A stretch of DNA of 56,684 nucleotides from CAG-390 sp045644325 (GCA_045644325.1 JAZRGT010000074.1:1-56684), one strand, 5' to 3'. Positions 9,237 through 17,292 are shown, counted from the first letter of the stretch. Translations and numbers: made by a program. Notes: generated by a model not told the origin, from the letters alone.

Positions 9237-9258
9237 AACAAAATTCACCATTTTTCTC

Positions 9259-9287
9259 TTGATTATTAACAAAAAATATGATAAAAT
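9259..9287 (+). promoter_or_regulatory. sigma-A promoter of array member 6
   Basis: TTGATT (9259-9264), 17-base spacer, TAAAAT (9282-9287) in ATATGATAAAAT. Almost identical to the promoter of member 5. Confidence 0.82.
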
Positions 9288-9318
9288 AGTTCATATTAAT
9301 CCCATTAAGGAGAACATT

Positions 9319-10869
9319 ATGAAACTTTACGCAAGAATTATCGCGCTTATCTGTGCAGTTCTGATGATGGTTCCCGCGCTCGCCTCTTGTGCTAACACAA
9401 ACAGCGGCGATGTTGACACCACCGAGCCCGCACAGACCGAGGCTGCTCCCTCTGAAACCACTCCCGAAGTAGACCTCAATCTTGACGATCAGGGCTTCTG
9501 GAAGGATGACCTTCCCGATGAGATCGACTATCAGGGCGAGACCGTGACCATTCTCTATTGGAACGACGTCGAGCGCCCCGAGTTTGAGATCACTCAGGAA
9601 GAGGCTGACGGCGATATGGTCAAGGAGGCTATTTACCGCCGTAACATCGCTGCCGAGGAGCGCATCGGCATCACCTACGAGTGGGTTGGAACCCCCGGTG
9701 ACTCCGGCGACCGTGCAAACTTCACCAACTACGTTCGTAACGCTTACTCGGGCGGTACATACTACGACATCATCGCTACCTATTCCAGAACCGCAGGTAT
9801 GCTTCTTACCGAAGGTCTCATTCAGGACCTCAACGCAATTGAAGGAAGCTACATCAACGTAGATCAGCCCTGGTGGCCTAAGTCCATGCTCAACACCTGC
9901 TCCATCGAAGACTCTCTCTTCTTCGTTTCGGGTGACATCTCCACCAACGTGCTTCACTTTATGTACGCCGTTTACTACAACATGGACCTTCTCAAGAGAC
10001 TCAACCTTGAGGATCCGGTTGCAATCGTAGACTCCGACAAGTGGACCATCGATTCCCTTATCAACCTCACCAAGGAAACCTATGTTGACCTCGACCAGGA
10101 CGGCGCGGCAACCGCAGGCGACCAGTACGGATTCTGCTCCACCTACTTCCACCTCGATGCATTCTACACCGGCTCCAATATGATGCTTCTCGTTCCCGGC
10201 TCCGATACCAACCTCGAAATCTCCGAGGACTTCTTCGGTCAGAAGACCATCGACCTCGTTGACAAGCTCGGCTCTTGGTTCAAGGCAGGTGACTCCGCAG
10301 TTAACCCCTCGGGCGGAAGCGTTGACTATCAGACTCCCTTTGAGGAGGGTAACTGCCTCTTCCGTCTCGACCGTGTATACGTTGCAGACAACCAGCACAG
10401 AGGCGGCGCACTCCGTAACGTAGACTGGGAGTACGGTATTCTTCCCGTTCCGAAGTACGATGAAACTCAGGAAAATTACATCACCGTTGTTGGTAACCCC
10501 TTCACTCTCTGGTGTGTAATGGAGAACGCAAAGGATCCTCAGATGAGCTCCGCAGTTATCGAGTGTCTCGCTTCCGAGGGTTACAGAAAGACCTCTCCCA
10601 TGATCTTCGAGAACAACATGAAGTACCGTTACACCGCTGATACCGCAGGTAAGGGTGACTCCGCTCGTATGTTCGATATCGTTCGTGCGTCGATCGCGTT
10701 CGACCTTGGCCGTATCTTCTCCGACATCCTCAGCTTCATGAGCGAAATGCCCTCCAAGGCTGCTGCTACATCCTCCAGCTGGGCTTCTATGAAGGCACAG
10801 TACGAGAGAGCTCTCAAGAGAGCAATGTCCGACCTCAACAAGAGCCTCGACGAAGTTCTTGACAAATAA
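9319..10869 (+). CDS. extracellular solute-binding lipoprotein, array member 6
   Basis: A 516-residue predicted lipoprotein starting MKLYARIIALICAVLMMVP with lipobox ASC. Its C-terminal third is almost identical to member 4 (SDILSFMSEMPSKAAATSSS). The Asp-rich loop is DLDQDGAATAGD. AAGGAG precedes ATG 9319; the frame extending to 9259 would begin in the -35 box. Unlike the other array members it is followed by a hairpin without a U tract, so transcription probably continues into the isomerase-like gene at 10934. That is the only hint in the array of a linked metabolic function. No permease is present. Confidence 0.9.
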   Translation: MKLYARIIALICAVLMMVPALASCANTNSGDVDTTEPAQTEAAPSETTPEVDLNLDDQGFWKDDLPDEIDYQGETVTILYWNDVERPEFEITQEEADGDMVKEAIYRRNIAAEERIGITYEWVGTPGDSGDRANFTNYVRNAYSGGTYYDIIATYSRTAGMLLTEGLIQDLNAIEGSYINVDQPWWPKSMLNTCSIEDSLFFVSGDISTNVLHFMYAVYYNMDLLKRLNLEDPVAIVDSDKWTIDSLINLTKETYVDLDQDGAATAGDQYGFCSTYFHLDAFYTGSNMMLLVPGSDTNLEISEDFFGQKTIDLVDKLGSWFKAGDSAVNPSGGSVDYQTPFEEGNCLFRLDRVYVADNQHRGGALRNVDWEYGILPVPKYDETQENYITVVGNPFTLWCVMENAKDPQMSSAVIECLASEGYRKTSPMIFENNMKYRYTADTAGKGDSARMFDIVRASIAFDLGRIFSDILSFMSEMPSKAAATSSSWASMKAQYERALKRAMSDLNKSLDEVLDK

Positions 10870-10881
10870 TTAAACCTATCC

Positions 10882-10912
10882 GACCGCGCCCGCCCAAAAG
10901 CGGTGCGCGGTC
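10882..10912 (+). other. intergenic hairpin without U tract
   Basis: GACCGCGC (10882-10889) pairs with GCGCGGTC (10905-10912). No T run follows, so it may stabilise the upstream mRNA 3' end or attenuate rather than stop transcription into 10934-11845. Confidence 0.6.
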
Positions 10913-10933
10913 GATCTTATAGGAGATATAAAA

Positions 10934-11845
10934 ATGAGACTTGCAACATCAACCTGCATCTTCCCCGCTCACCGTCAGGGAGGACGCACACCTCTCGAAG
11001 AATCAATCAAAATGTGCCACGAATGCGGCTTTCGCGTCATCGACCTCAACTGGGGCGGCGCGGGTGGACTCGGGGCAAAAAGTGAGCTTGCGGGCGACGA
11101 TTGGGAGCGAAATATCGACTCGATCGGCAACCTTGCGGCAAAGCTCGGAGTTGAGTTCTCGCAATCACATATGCCCTTTGACTCAAACCTTTACCGTCCC
11201 GAGCAGAAGCTTTCGGACGAATACCGCGTATGGTTTGCCGAGGCGAGCCGCCGCTGTATCGTTGCATCGGGCAATCTCGGCGTCCGCTGGGTAGTCACCC
11301 ACGCGCAGACCGCAACCGAGCAGGACGAGATGTCCTTTGAGGAAAATATGCGCGCGAATATCCACTACTACACTCCCCTGCTCGAGCTTGCAAAGAAGGA
11401 GGGCACGGGAATCGCCATCGAGAATATGGCTGAATTCCATCCCGCGAAGACCAAGCACCGCTTCACCGCCGCGCTCGAGGAGCAGATCGCCATTATCGAC
11501 GCGATGGGCGACCCGATCTCCTGCCGCGCTTGCTGGGACTTCGGACACGCGGAGCTCGTTTACCGAGATCAAGTAAAGCCTCTCCGTAAGCTCGGACACC
11601 GTCTTGCGGCAACCCACGTTCAGGAATGTGACGGACGCGAGGACGATCACTACCTCCCCTTCGTCCGCGGCAACACAAACTGGGAAGAGATCATGCCCTT
11701 CCTCAAGGAGATCGGCTACGACGGCGACTTCACCTACGAGGTCCACGGCTTCTACACCAAGATCCCCGACGACCTGCGAATCGAGGCAGGAAAGCTGGGA
11801 TACAAGATCGGAATGTATCTTATGGAGCTGTATAACAAAGCGTAA
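10934..11845 (+). CDS. sugar phosphate isomerase/epimerase-like TIM-barrel protein
   Basis: A 303-residue cytoplasmic protein of the xylose-isomerase-like TIM-barrel (AP endonuclease 2) superfamily, which isomerises or epimerises sugars or sugar phosphates with a divalent metal. Visible hallmarks are an N-terminal MRLATSTCIFP strand, GFRVIDLNWGG, IAIENMAEF carrying the likely metal Glu, CWDFGHAEL carrying an Asp-x-x-His pair, HVQECDG, and a terminal Glu in YEVHGF. The set looks complete, so the protein is probably active. GGAG precedes ATG 10934. It lies 64 bases after the last array lipoprotein and may be cotranscribed with it. The substrate cannot be read from sequence. Confidence 0.85.
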   Translation: MRLATSTCIFPAHRQGGRTPLEESIKMCHECGFRVIDLNWGGAGGLGAKSELAGDDWERNIDSIGNLAAKLGVEFSQSHMPFDSNLYRPEQKLSDEYRVWFAEASRRCIVASGNLGVRWVVTHAQTATEQDEMSFEENMRANIHYYTPLLELAKKEGTGIAIENMAEFHPAKTKHRFTAALEEQIAIIDAMGDPISCRACWDFGHAELVYRDQVKPLRKLGHRLAATHVQECDGREDDHYLPFVRGNTNWEEIMPFLKEIGYDGDFTYEVHGFYTKIPDDLRIEAGKLGYKIGMYLMELYNKA

Positions 11846-11854
11846 GGGAAAAAG

Positions 11855-12170
11855 AGGGCAGAGGTAAGAGGGCAGAGGGCAGAGGTAAGGTAAATTTCCT
11901 CGCTTTGCTCGGAAATTATTAAGATAATAATTTTGTTTATGCTTGATGACCGTATAATACATTCTACCCCCAAGCTTTAGTAAAATAAATAAACAATAAA
12001 GCCGATATGCTTGAAGACTTTACTTCAAGCATCTCGGCTTTTATTAACTTGTTATAGGCTTTAGGTAAATAAGGCATTATCAGCAGAGCACAAAATTATT
12101 CAGATACGCTTTTCGAGCAAAGCGAGAAAAGCTCCCTTACCTCTGCCCTCTGCCCTCTTACCTCTGCCCT
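11855..12170. repeat. inverted-repeat intergenic element B
   Basis: The left arm (11855-11914) and right arm (12110-12170) match in reverse complement. About 36 outer bases are perfect and built of AGGGCAGAGGTAAG-type tandem units. An inner shared motif TCGCTTTGCTCG follows. The element sits between convergent genes, starts about 10 bases after one stop codon, and its right end coincides with the stop codon of the GDPD gene. The core holds a terminator hairpin. Confidence 0.8.
11998..12041. terminator. bidirectional terminator inside element B
   Basis: AAAGCCGATATGCTTGAAG pairs with CTTCAAGCATCTCGGCTTTT with one mismatch; A and T runs on the two sides allow it to serve both convergent genes. 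Confidence 0.85.
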
Positions 12171-12952
12171 TATTTGCGCAGCCCCTTCTTCGCAAGATAT
12201 TCCTGCGCTTTGTAAAGATTATTCGTAGTAAGGTTCACGCAGCGCGCGTTGATGGCGTTGTCCATCTGTTCCTCGGTGGTTCCCGAAAGGAAGAGGACGA
12301 GTCCCTTGCCCTCGACGAAATCCGCGCCGTCGAGTGTCTTCTTTACGCTCTCGGGATCGGTCTTGGAGCCGGGGAGGGATACGCCGTAGAGGCGGTCGTA
12401 GATCGACTCGTCAAGGCGCTTCATAGAATAGGGCATAAAGGAAAGAGTCTTGAACTCGGGGTAGTAGTCCTGAAGATATTTGAGGGTGGGGCAATCGCCT
12501 GCCTCGATGACGGTGCGCTCGACGAGATCGTACTTACGGAGCATTTCGACCACGATATCAACGCACTGCGGGCGGAAATCCTTGATCTCGACGATGTGGA
12601 GGGGCTTATAATCGTAGCTTACGAAAAGATCGAGCGTTTCCTCGAAGGTAGGAACGCGGTAGCCCTTGAACTCCTCACCGAACTTGATGCCGGCATCAAG
12701 CTTCTTGATCTCCTCAAGAGTCATAAAGCTGATCGCGCCAAAGCCGTCGGTGGTGCGCTCAACGGTCTGATCGTGCATAATTACGGGCACGTTATCGCGG
12801 CTGAGGTGAACGTCGTATTCAAGAACGTCACATCCGCCGTCAAGTGCCGCGCGGAAGGACTCGATCGTATTTTCGGGAAACAGATCCTTGATACCTCTGT
12901 GAGCCGTGATCTGTATATTTTGTCTGGTTGCATCTTCCCATCTGATAGCCAT
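12170..12952 (-). CDS. glycerophosphodiester phosphodiesterase family protein
   Basis: A 260-residue GDPD TIM-barrel enzyme. The family hydrolyses glycerophosphodiesters to glycerol 3-phosphate and an alcohol. Conserved residues are all visible: TAHRG (His18, Arg19), PENT (Glu27), the metal pair in LEYDVH (Glu45, Asp47) and MHD (His60, Asp61), followed by ERTTDG. No signal peptide is seen, so it acts in the cytoplasm. Start ATG 12952. Its stop codon is embedded in the end of element B. It stands alone, divergent from the small gene at 13249. Confidence 0.93.
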   Translation of the reverse strand: MAIRWEDATRQNIQITAHRGIKDLFPENTIESFRAALDGGCDVLEYDVHLSRDNVPVIMHDQTVERTTDGFGAISFMTLEEIKKLDAGIKFGEEFKGYRVPTFEETLDLFVSYDYKPLHIVEIKDFRPQCVDIVVEMLRKYDLVERTVIEAGDCPTLKYLQDYYPEFKTLSFMPYSMKRLDESIYDRLYGVSLPGSKTDPESVKKTLDGADFVEGKGLVLFLSGTTEEQMDNAINARCVNLTTNNLYKAQEYLAKKGLRK

Positions 12953-12971
12953 GTTAATTTTTCCTTTCTAC

Positions 12972-13000
12972 TTGTAATTTGTAGGAATTTGTGGTAAAAT
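12972..13000 (+). promoter_or_regulatory. candidate promoter for the 13249-14168 pair
   Basis: TTGTAA (12972-12977), 17-base spacer, TAAAAT (12995-13000) preceded by TGG. It resembles the array promoters. It is separated from the first gene at 13249 by inverted-repeat element C, which would be transcribed as leader. Confidence 0.5.
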
Positions 13001-13034
13001 AGTTATAGTTAATGCTCAAACACAAATACGCTCC

Positions 13035-13174
13035 GTAGGGACCGACGTCCTCGGCGGTCCGTGGGCATAAAATTATATATTTGGTGAAATACAGAAACTA
13101 TAATGAAATGTTCTTGATTTAATGCACAACAATAATTGAACGGGGCTCGGACCGCCGAGGACGTCGGTCCCTAC
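13035..13174. repeat. inverted-repeat intergenic element C
   Basis: A 27-base perfect inverted repeat, 13035-13061 against 13148-13174, begins GTAGGGACCGACGTCC and encloses an 86-base A+T-rich core. It lies between the divergent GDPD gene and the gene at 13249, so it would form a long hairpin in the leader of the latter. Confidence 0.8.
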
Positions 13175-13248
13175 AGACTCGTAATATAAATTGCATTAAA
13201 AATCAGTTAGTTTCTCGGAATTATAAAAAGCAGTTTTGGAGAGACAAA

Positions 13249-13656
13249 ATGAAAACTTTTACGCTTGACGCGAATATAATGAATCTTGAGGGCGCAGCGG
13301 ATGCGGATATGATCTGCTTTGTGCCGACAGAAGAATCGCTTCTTCCCTGCCGTGCGGCTTGGAGGGGCGTTCTGATCGACGCGCTTCGACGCGACGTGCC
13401 TGTAACGGCGATAGTCAAGGGCTTTGACGGCGTGCTGATGCCCGAGGAATACGACGCACTTTGCGAGGCACTTTCGTACGTCAGCTTCATCTTCACCGAC
13501 TCGCGCTCGGCAGAGCTCTTTCTCAAAGAGCCGACCTTTGACGCGGAGGAGATTCTCCGCAAGATACACAAGCGCTTCGGAGTCTGCTCTGTCATTCTGA
13601 CCGATGAAGGACTCGCCTTTGACGGAGAAAAAATCACGAACTTTACGGAGGAATAA
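13249..13656 (+). CDS. small protein resembling the central part of a PfkB-family kinase
   Basis: A 135-residue cytoplasmic protein with no confident family. The stretch SYVSFIFTDSRSAELFL, the following helix EEILRKIHKRFGV and then SVILTDEGLAFDGEKI resemble the middle of ribokinase/PfkB sugar kinases (NESE-like strand, helix, VVVT strand). The N-terminal sugar lid and the C-terminal GAGD anion-hole motif of active kinases are absent. It may be a reduced non-catalytic relative or a decayed remnant that stayed in frame. GGAG precedes ATG 13249. It ends 2 bases before the flavin-reductase-like gene, so the two are cotranscribed. Confidence 0.55.
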   Translation: MKTFTLDANIMNLEGAADADMICFVPTEESLLPCRAAWRGVLIDALRRDVPVTAIVKGFDGVLMPEEYDALCEALSYVSFIFTDSRSAELFLKEPTFDAEEILRKIHKRFGVCSVILTDEGLAFDGEKITNFTEE

Positions 13657-13658
13657 AT

Positions 13659-14168
13659 ATGTTTAAGAAAATCGATCCCACCGAGCTTGAAAGCATGAAC
13701 GCCTTCCGCGCCGTCGGCAAGGAATGGTTTCTCATCACCGCCGAGGCGGACGGTGTCCGCAACGCCATGACGGCATCCTGGGGCTTTCTCGGCAACCTTT
13801 GGAACAAAAACGCGGCAGTCTGCTTCGTCCGTCCGCAGAGATTCACTCACACGCTGACCGAAAAGGCGGACCGCGTAAGTCTTTGCTTTTTCGGCGACGG
13901 CTACCGCGCGGAGCTCGGCAAGATCTTTGGCAGGCTGAGCGGCAGAGACCTCGACAAGGCGGCGGAAGCGGGCTTCCACTACACCTACCTCGACGGTGTT
14001 CCCGCATTTGAGGAGGCAGGGCTCGTTCTCGTTTGCCGCAAGATGTATACGGATAAGATAAAGCACGAAAACTTTATCGATCACGAAGCCGACGAAAAGT
14101 GCTATCCCGCGAAGGATTATCACACCGTTTATGTGTGTGAGGTTGAGGCGGCGTATTTGAATATGTAA
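13659..14168 (+). CDS. flavin reductase-like FMN-binding protein
   Basis: A 169-residue protein resembling the flavin-reductase-like split beta-barrel family, which binds FMN and often reduces flavins with NAD(P)H. Supporting segments are NAMTASWGFLGNLW, the FMN-loop equivalent near residues 26-45, AAVCFVRPQRFTHTL and CFFGDGY. Length fits the family. GGAGG overlaps the end of the preceding gene, giving tight coupling. No partner oxidase or monooxygenase is adjacent, so the physiological electron acceptor is unknown. A strong terminator follows at 14174. Confidence 0.8.
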   Translation: MFKKIDPTELESMNAFRAVGKEWFLITAEADGVRNAMTASWGFLGNLWNKNAAVCFVRPQRFTHTLTEKADRVSLCFFGDGYRAELGKIFGRLSGRDLDKAAEAGFHYTYLDGVPAFEEAGLVLVCRKMYTDKIKHENFIDHEADEKCYPAKDYHTVYVCEVEAAYLNM

Positions 14169-14173
14169 TGATT

Positions 14174-14212
14174 AAGGTAAATTTCCGCTTGGGTGGAAAT
14201 TTACCTTTTAAT
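14174..14212 (+). terminator. Rho-independent terminator after 13659-14168
   Basis: AAGGTAAATTTCC (14174-14186) pairs perfectly with GGAAATTTACCTT and is followed by TTAATTTT. The AAGGTAAATTTC motif recurs in inverted-repeat elements B and F. Confidence 0.9.
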
Positions 14213-14510
14213 TTTATGCGGATATTCGCGCCCTTCGGGCGCAGGGTGACAGAGCGCAATACTTCCCTACATTCGGGAAGTATTGACTCTGTCCAAAATC
14301 GAGAAGCGAAGCTTCACGATTTTGAAGCGCGGTGGCGCGAGCTTAAGCTCGCGCATTGGTCCGAGGCTCTGTGCAGCTCTGACGGTTTTCCGAAGGAAAA
14401 TGGAGGCGCAAGCCGACAAGGCAGAGTTGCAGCTTGCCGCAGGCAAGTGTTCGAGCTCTGCTTAAGGAACTTTTTGGAAAAAGTTCCTTAAGAATCTTCA
14501 AAAACTTTTC
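14213..14510. repeat. cluster of consecutive hairpins between convergent genes
   Basis: About seven palindromes follow one another: GCGCCCTTCGGGCGC near 14228, AATACTTCCC/GGGAAGTATT (14259-14285), AAAATCG/CGATTTT (about 14296-14325), GCGCGAGCTTAAGCTCGCGC near 14335, a TTTTCC/GGAAAA hairpin near 14386-14402, GCTTGCCGCAGGCAAGT near 14430, and AAGGAACTTTT/AAAGTTCCTT (14462-14491). The last probably terminates the aldolase transcript on the minus strand. No convincing coding frame is seen. Confidence 0.7.
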
Positions 14511-14516
14511 CGCTGA

Positions 14517-15791
14517 TTAGAGGTTAAATGCTACTTCGATCTCCCTAATTTCTTCGGGGCTGATCGGTACGATAGTTCCGTTCATTGCCGCGATGTCGCA
14601 GAGAGATTCTGCACCGAACTCGAGTACCTCGAGGCGGTCGTATGCGTTGAGAAGCGATGTGCCGCCGACGATCACGCAATCGTTTTCAACAATTGCGATG
14701 GGCGACTTGATGCTGATAGAATCAACGATCTTTTCGGGTGCGTTTTCGATCGTTCCGAAGGGATGGCGTACGGTGTTACGAAGGCAGATATAGCCTTCGG
14801 GGATGAGGTGGGAGTTGAACTCCGCATCGGTGACCGCGAACGCCATAATGTAGGGTGCGCGTGCGAATGCGATGCTGTCGATATCGTCGCGTGCGGCGAA
14901 GATCTCGCCCGCGATCTTTGCAAAATCAGAGGGTACCTTGCCCGCCTCGCATCGGTCGCCCTCAACGCGAACGTGCATATCGGGAGTGAGCTCGAGAAGG
15001 TCCTCGTCCTGGGGGGTGATGATAAAGCCGCCCTCTACCTTCTTTGCGAAAGCGCCGACACCCATTGTGAATATCTTGTTGCGGCAGCAGCGCGCGCACA
15101 TTGCGCTCATTTCCTCGCGGATAGCGGTTTCGTTATCCGCACCGAGGACTGCCTCATAAGTCTTGGGAGAATTCTTGAGTGCAAGCTCCTCTGCAGTGAG
15201 CTCCTTTGCTTCCTTCTTGAGCATAGCTGCAGCAACTCCGGTTCTTGCCGCGTAATCAAGTGCTTCGAACATCATAAACGCGCGCTCAAGGCTTTCTGCG
15301 CCGAGAACTACGCCGTGGTTTTCAAGCAGAACGGTGTCGCATCCCTCTGCGAACTTCTCCGCGATCTTGTCGCCGAGCTTTTTCGAGCCGGGGAGAGCGT
15401 ACTTTGCGATCGCGATCTTACCGCAGAGCTTCGAAACGCCGGGCATGATATCGAGCTTCGGGAGCATTCTCTCAAGGCTGTATGCAACGAGTGCCGCGGG
15501 ATGCGCGTGGAAAACTGCCTTGAGGTCGGGGCGGGAGCGAAGGACTGCGAGGTGGAAGGGGTACTCGGTCGAGGGACGGTGCTTACCGTGAACAACGCCG
15601 TCGGGGGTTACCCACATAATATCGTCAGCGGTGAGGTGCGCCTTGTCAACGCCCGAGGGGGATATCCACATAACGCCGTCGTCGTCCATTATGGAAAGGT
15701 TACCGCCCGAGGTGGTGGTCAGCTTGTTGGTATAAAGTCTTGTCATTATGTAGGCAATCTTTTCAGCCGAGGTCATATTGAGCAATTTCAT
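14517..15791 (-). CDS. tandem class II aldolase/adducin-domain protein
   Basis: A 424-residue cytoplasmic protein with two class II aldolase-like domains. Domain 1 (about residues 1-200) is complete: TSGGNLS near 28-33, SPSG, STEYPFH with catalytic Glu76, zinc ligands HAH (His95, His97) and ENHG (His159). Such enzymes cleave sugar phosphates such as fuculose or ribulose phosphate into DHAP or glycolaldehyde fragments. Domain 2 (about 230-420) has the same fold pattern, but ARAP replaces HxH and ENDC replaces ENHG, so it is probably non-catalytic. It is divergent from the DeoR regulator at 16031, which likely controls it. AAGGAG precedes ATG 15791. Ordinary family members are about half this length. 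Confidence 0.85.
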   Translation of the reverse strand: MKLLNMTSAEKIAYIMTRLYTNKLTTTSGGNLSIMDDDGVMWISPSGVDKAHLTADDIMWVTPDGVVHGKHRPSTEYPFHLAVLRSRPDLKAVFHAHPAALVAYSLERMLPKLDIMPGVSKLCGKIAIAKYALPGSKKLGDKIAEKFAEGCDTVLLENHGVVLGAESLERAFMMFEALDYAARTGVAAAMLKKEAKELTAEELALKNSPKTYEAVLGADNETAIREEMSAMCARCCRNKIFTMGVGAFAKKVEGGFIITPQDEDLLELTPDMHVRVEGDRCEAGKVPSDFAKIAGEIFAARDDIDSIAFARAPYIMAFAVTDAEFNSHLIPEGYICLRNTVRHPFGTIENAPEKIVDSISIKSPIAIVENDCVIVGGTSLLNAYDRLEVLEFGAESLCDIAAMNGTIVPISPEEIREIEVAFNL

Positions 15792-15825
15792 TTGGATTTC
15801 TCCTTAATAAATAATATATAATAGA

Positions 15826-16003
15826 ATTATATCACATATTTGCCTTCATTTCAAGAGGTGACGGCTTGTTTTATGAAAAAACCGAAAAGGAAAGTAAAAT
15901 GCGCAAGAAATAATCACTATTTGCGCATTTCGGCTGTTTTTCGCCGACAGTTTGCGTTTTTGAGCATCTTTTACTTGACTGAATTGCGCATTTGTGATAT
16001 AAT
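15826..16003. promoter_or_regulatory. divergent promoters with repeated TTGCGCA operators
   Basis: The minus promoter for the aldolase has -35 TTGAAA (15849-15854), 17-base spacer and TATAAT (15826-15831). The plus promoter for the DeoR gene has TTGACT (15975-15980), 17-base spacer and TATAAT (15998-16003). TGCGCA-centred boxes occur at about 15900 and 15921 (forming an inverted repeat) and at about 15985 inside the plus promoter spacer, with a TTGCGTT variant near 15951. They are likely operator sites of the adjacent DeoR-family protein. Confidence 0.75.
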
Positions 16004-16030
16004 TGACTCATCAAATTTTGGAGAAACGAT

Positions 16031-16789
16031 ATGTCAAAAGAAGAAAGATACGCCCTGATACTTGATACTTTGCGCACGCGCGGGAACGTCACGGTCAACT
16101 ACCTTGCAAAGAAGCTTTTCGTCAGCCCGTCGACCATCCGCCGCGACTATCAGGAGCTTGAAAGCCGCGGACTTCTGCACCACACCTACGGAAAAGCCAC
16201 CCTGAATTACGGCGAGGAGGCGGGACTTCCCATCCTTTTGCGCCGCAAAAATATGCCCGAGGCAAAGCTGAATATCGGAAAGAAAGCCGCCGAGCTTATC
16301 CGCGACGGCGACATCATATTCATTGACGCATCCTCGACCGCGCTCTGCATGGTCGAGCACCTTTCGCGCTTCAACCACCTGACCGTGGTCACTAACGGTT
16401 TGCACACGCTGGCACAGCTTGAAAACCTGAGCAATCTGACAGTTTACTCCCTCGGCGGACTGCGAATGAACAACTCAATGGCGCTGACAGGGCAGTTTGC
16501 GATAGACAACCTCTCGCGCCTGCACATCGACAAATGCTTTTTCTCAACCACGGGAATCTCGCTCGACGGCAGACTTCTCGACGCCCTCGAGCCCGAGCAT
16601 AACGTCCTCTCGGTGCTCCTCTCGCGCTCAAAAACCAAGGTCTACCTCTGCGACAGCTCGAAGATCGGAAAGACTTATCTGCTTGAGCTTTGCAAGATTG
16701 GGGATGTGGATTACGTGATTTCGGATGCGGAGTTTTTTGAAAACGTAGAAAAGCCGCAAGATTGCGAAACGGTGTTTGTGAAGGCATAA
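16031..16789 (+). CDS. DeoR/GlpR-family transcriptional regulator
   Basis: A 252-residue sugar-phosphate-sensing repressor. The N-terminal winged HTH shows ERYALILDTLRTRGNVTVNYLAKKLFVSPSTIRRDYQEL split over residues 5-44, the DeoR signature. The C-terminal DeoRC sensor domain (about 75-235) has GDIIFIDASSTALCMVEHL, TNGLHTLAQL, LGGLRM and the effector-site region FFSTTGIS. Family members usually sense a phosphorylated sugar and autoregulate. GGAG precedes ATG 16031. It is divergent from the class II aldolase across a region with repeated TTGCGCA boxes, which makes the aldolase the probable target. The small gene at 16811 follows in the same direction. Confidence 0.93.
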   Translation: MSKEERYALILDTLRTRGNVTVNYLAKKLFVSPSTIRRDYQELESRGLLHHTYGKATLNYGEEAGLPILLRRKNMPEAKLNIGKKAAELIRDGDIIFIDASSTALCMVEHLSRFNHLTVVTNGLHTLAQLENLSNLTVYSLGGLRMNNSMALTGQFAIDNLSRLHIDKCFFSTTGISLDGRLLDALEPEHNVLSVLLSRSKTKVYLCDSSKIGKTYLLELCKIGDVDYVISDAEFFENVEKPQDCETVFVKA

Positions 16790-16810
16790 ATAATTAAAGG
16801 CGGTAAAAAT

Positions 16811-17152
16811 ATGAAAAACAGAGTATTAGATAAATTACTGTACGCCTGCCCCAACTTAAAAAGCGATATCGACGGATACCTGACCGAATTTTCCGAAATA
16901 CATTTACATTTGATTTTCGGTGACGTTTTCAATCCTTATTTTCTTAAATTGCTTGAAGATCCGACAAACAATAAAAAGCAGTTGACAGTAATCGCACAAT
17001 TAATTGAAGAAATGTCAGCGGCGGACGAATACATGCAAGAGGTGGTTGTGACCACCGTATTGGAACGCTTATCGGATGAAGCTTGCAAGTTTAAAGAATT
17101 TCAGTCTTTTGCAGGTGTAAATACCGTCCGATTAATGAAAGAAATGCAATAA
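16811..17152 (+). CDS. hypothetical small protein
   Basis: A 113-residue acidic cytoplasmic protein without signal peptide or membrane segment. It is mostly helical in appearance, with HLIFGDVFNPYFLKLL near residue 35 and a helix-rich C-terminus. Such short proteins are sometimes annotated as orphan immunity-like proteins, but I do not recognise the family with confidence. It starts 21 bases after the DeoR gene with AAAGGCGG as a ribosome binding site, so it is probably cotranscribed. The A+T content is higher than that of its neighbour. Confidence 0.6.
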   Translation: MKNRVLDKLLYACPNLKSDIDGYLTEFSEIHLHLIFGDVFNPYFLKLLEDPTNNKKQLTVIAQLIEEMSAADEYMQEVVVTTVLERLSDEACKFKEFQSFAGVNTVRLMKEMQ

Positions 17153-17292
17153 TTCACAGCTTTACCACCAAAAGACCTTTGAAAAGTCCAAACAAATCGC
17201 ACTCTCCCATTTGCCCTCCCGCTTGCGGGAGGGTTGGGTGGGTATAGAGCACCGCGCGGAATTTATCCGCCGAAATAAAACCAAGGAAAAAT

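Noticed and set aside
9235..10398. 387-codon open frame on the minus strand opposite array member 6, with similar antisense frames opposite members 2-5
   Set aside because: These arise from the strong C-ending codon bias of the lipoprotein genes; no ribosome binding site, no recognisable protein, and the sense frame is clearly coding.
11855..12170. Tandem GGCAGAGG repeats considered as a CRISPR array
   Set aside because: Units are contiguous without spacers and occur as two inverted arms; no cas genes in the window.
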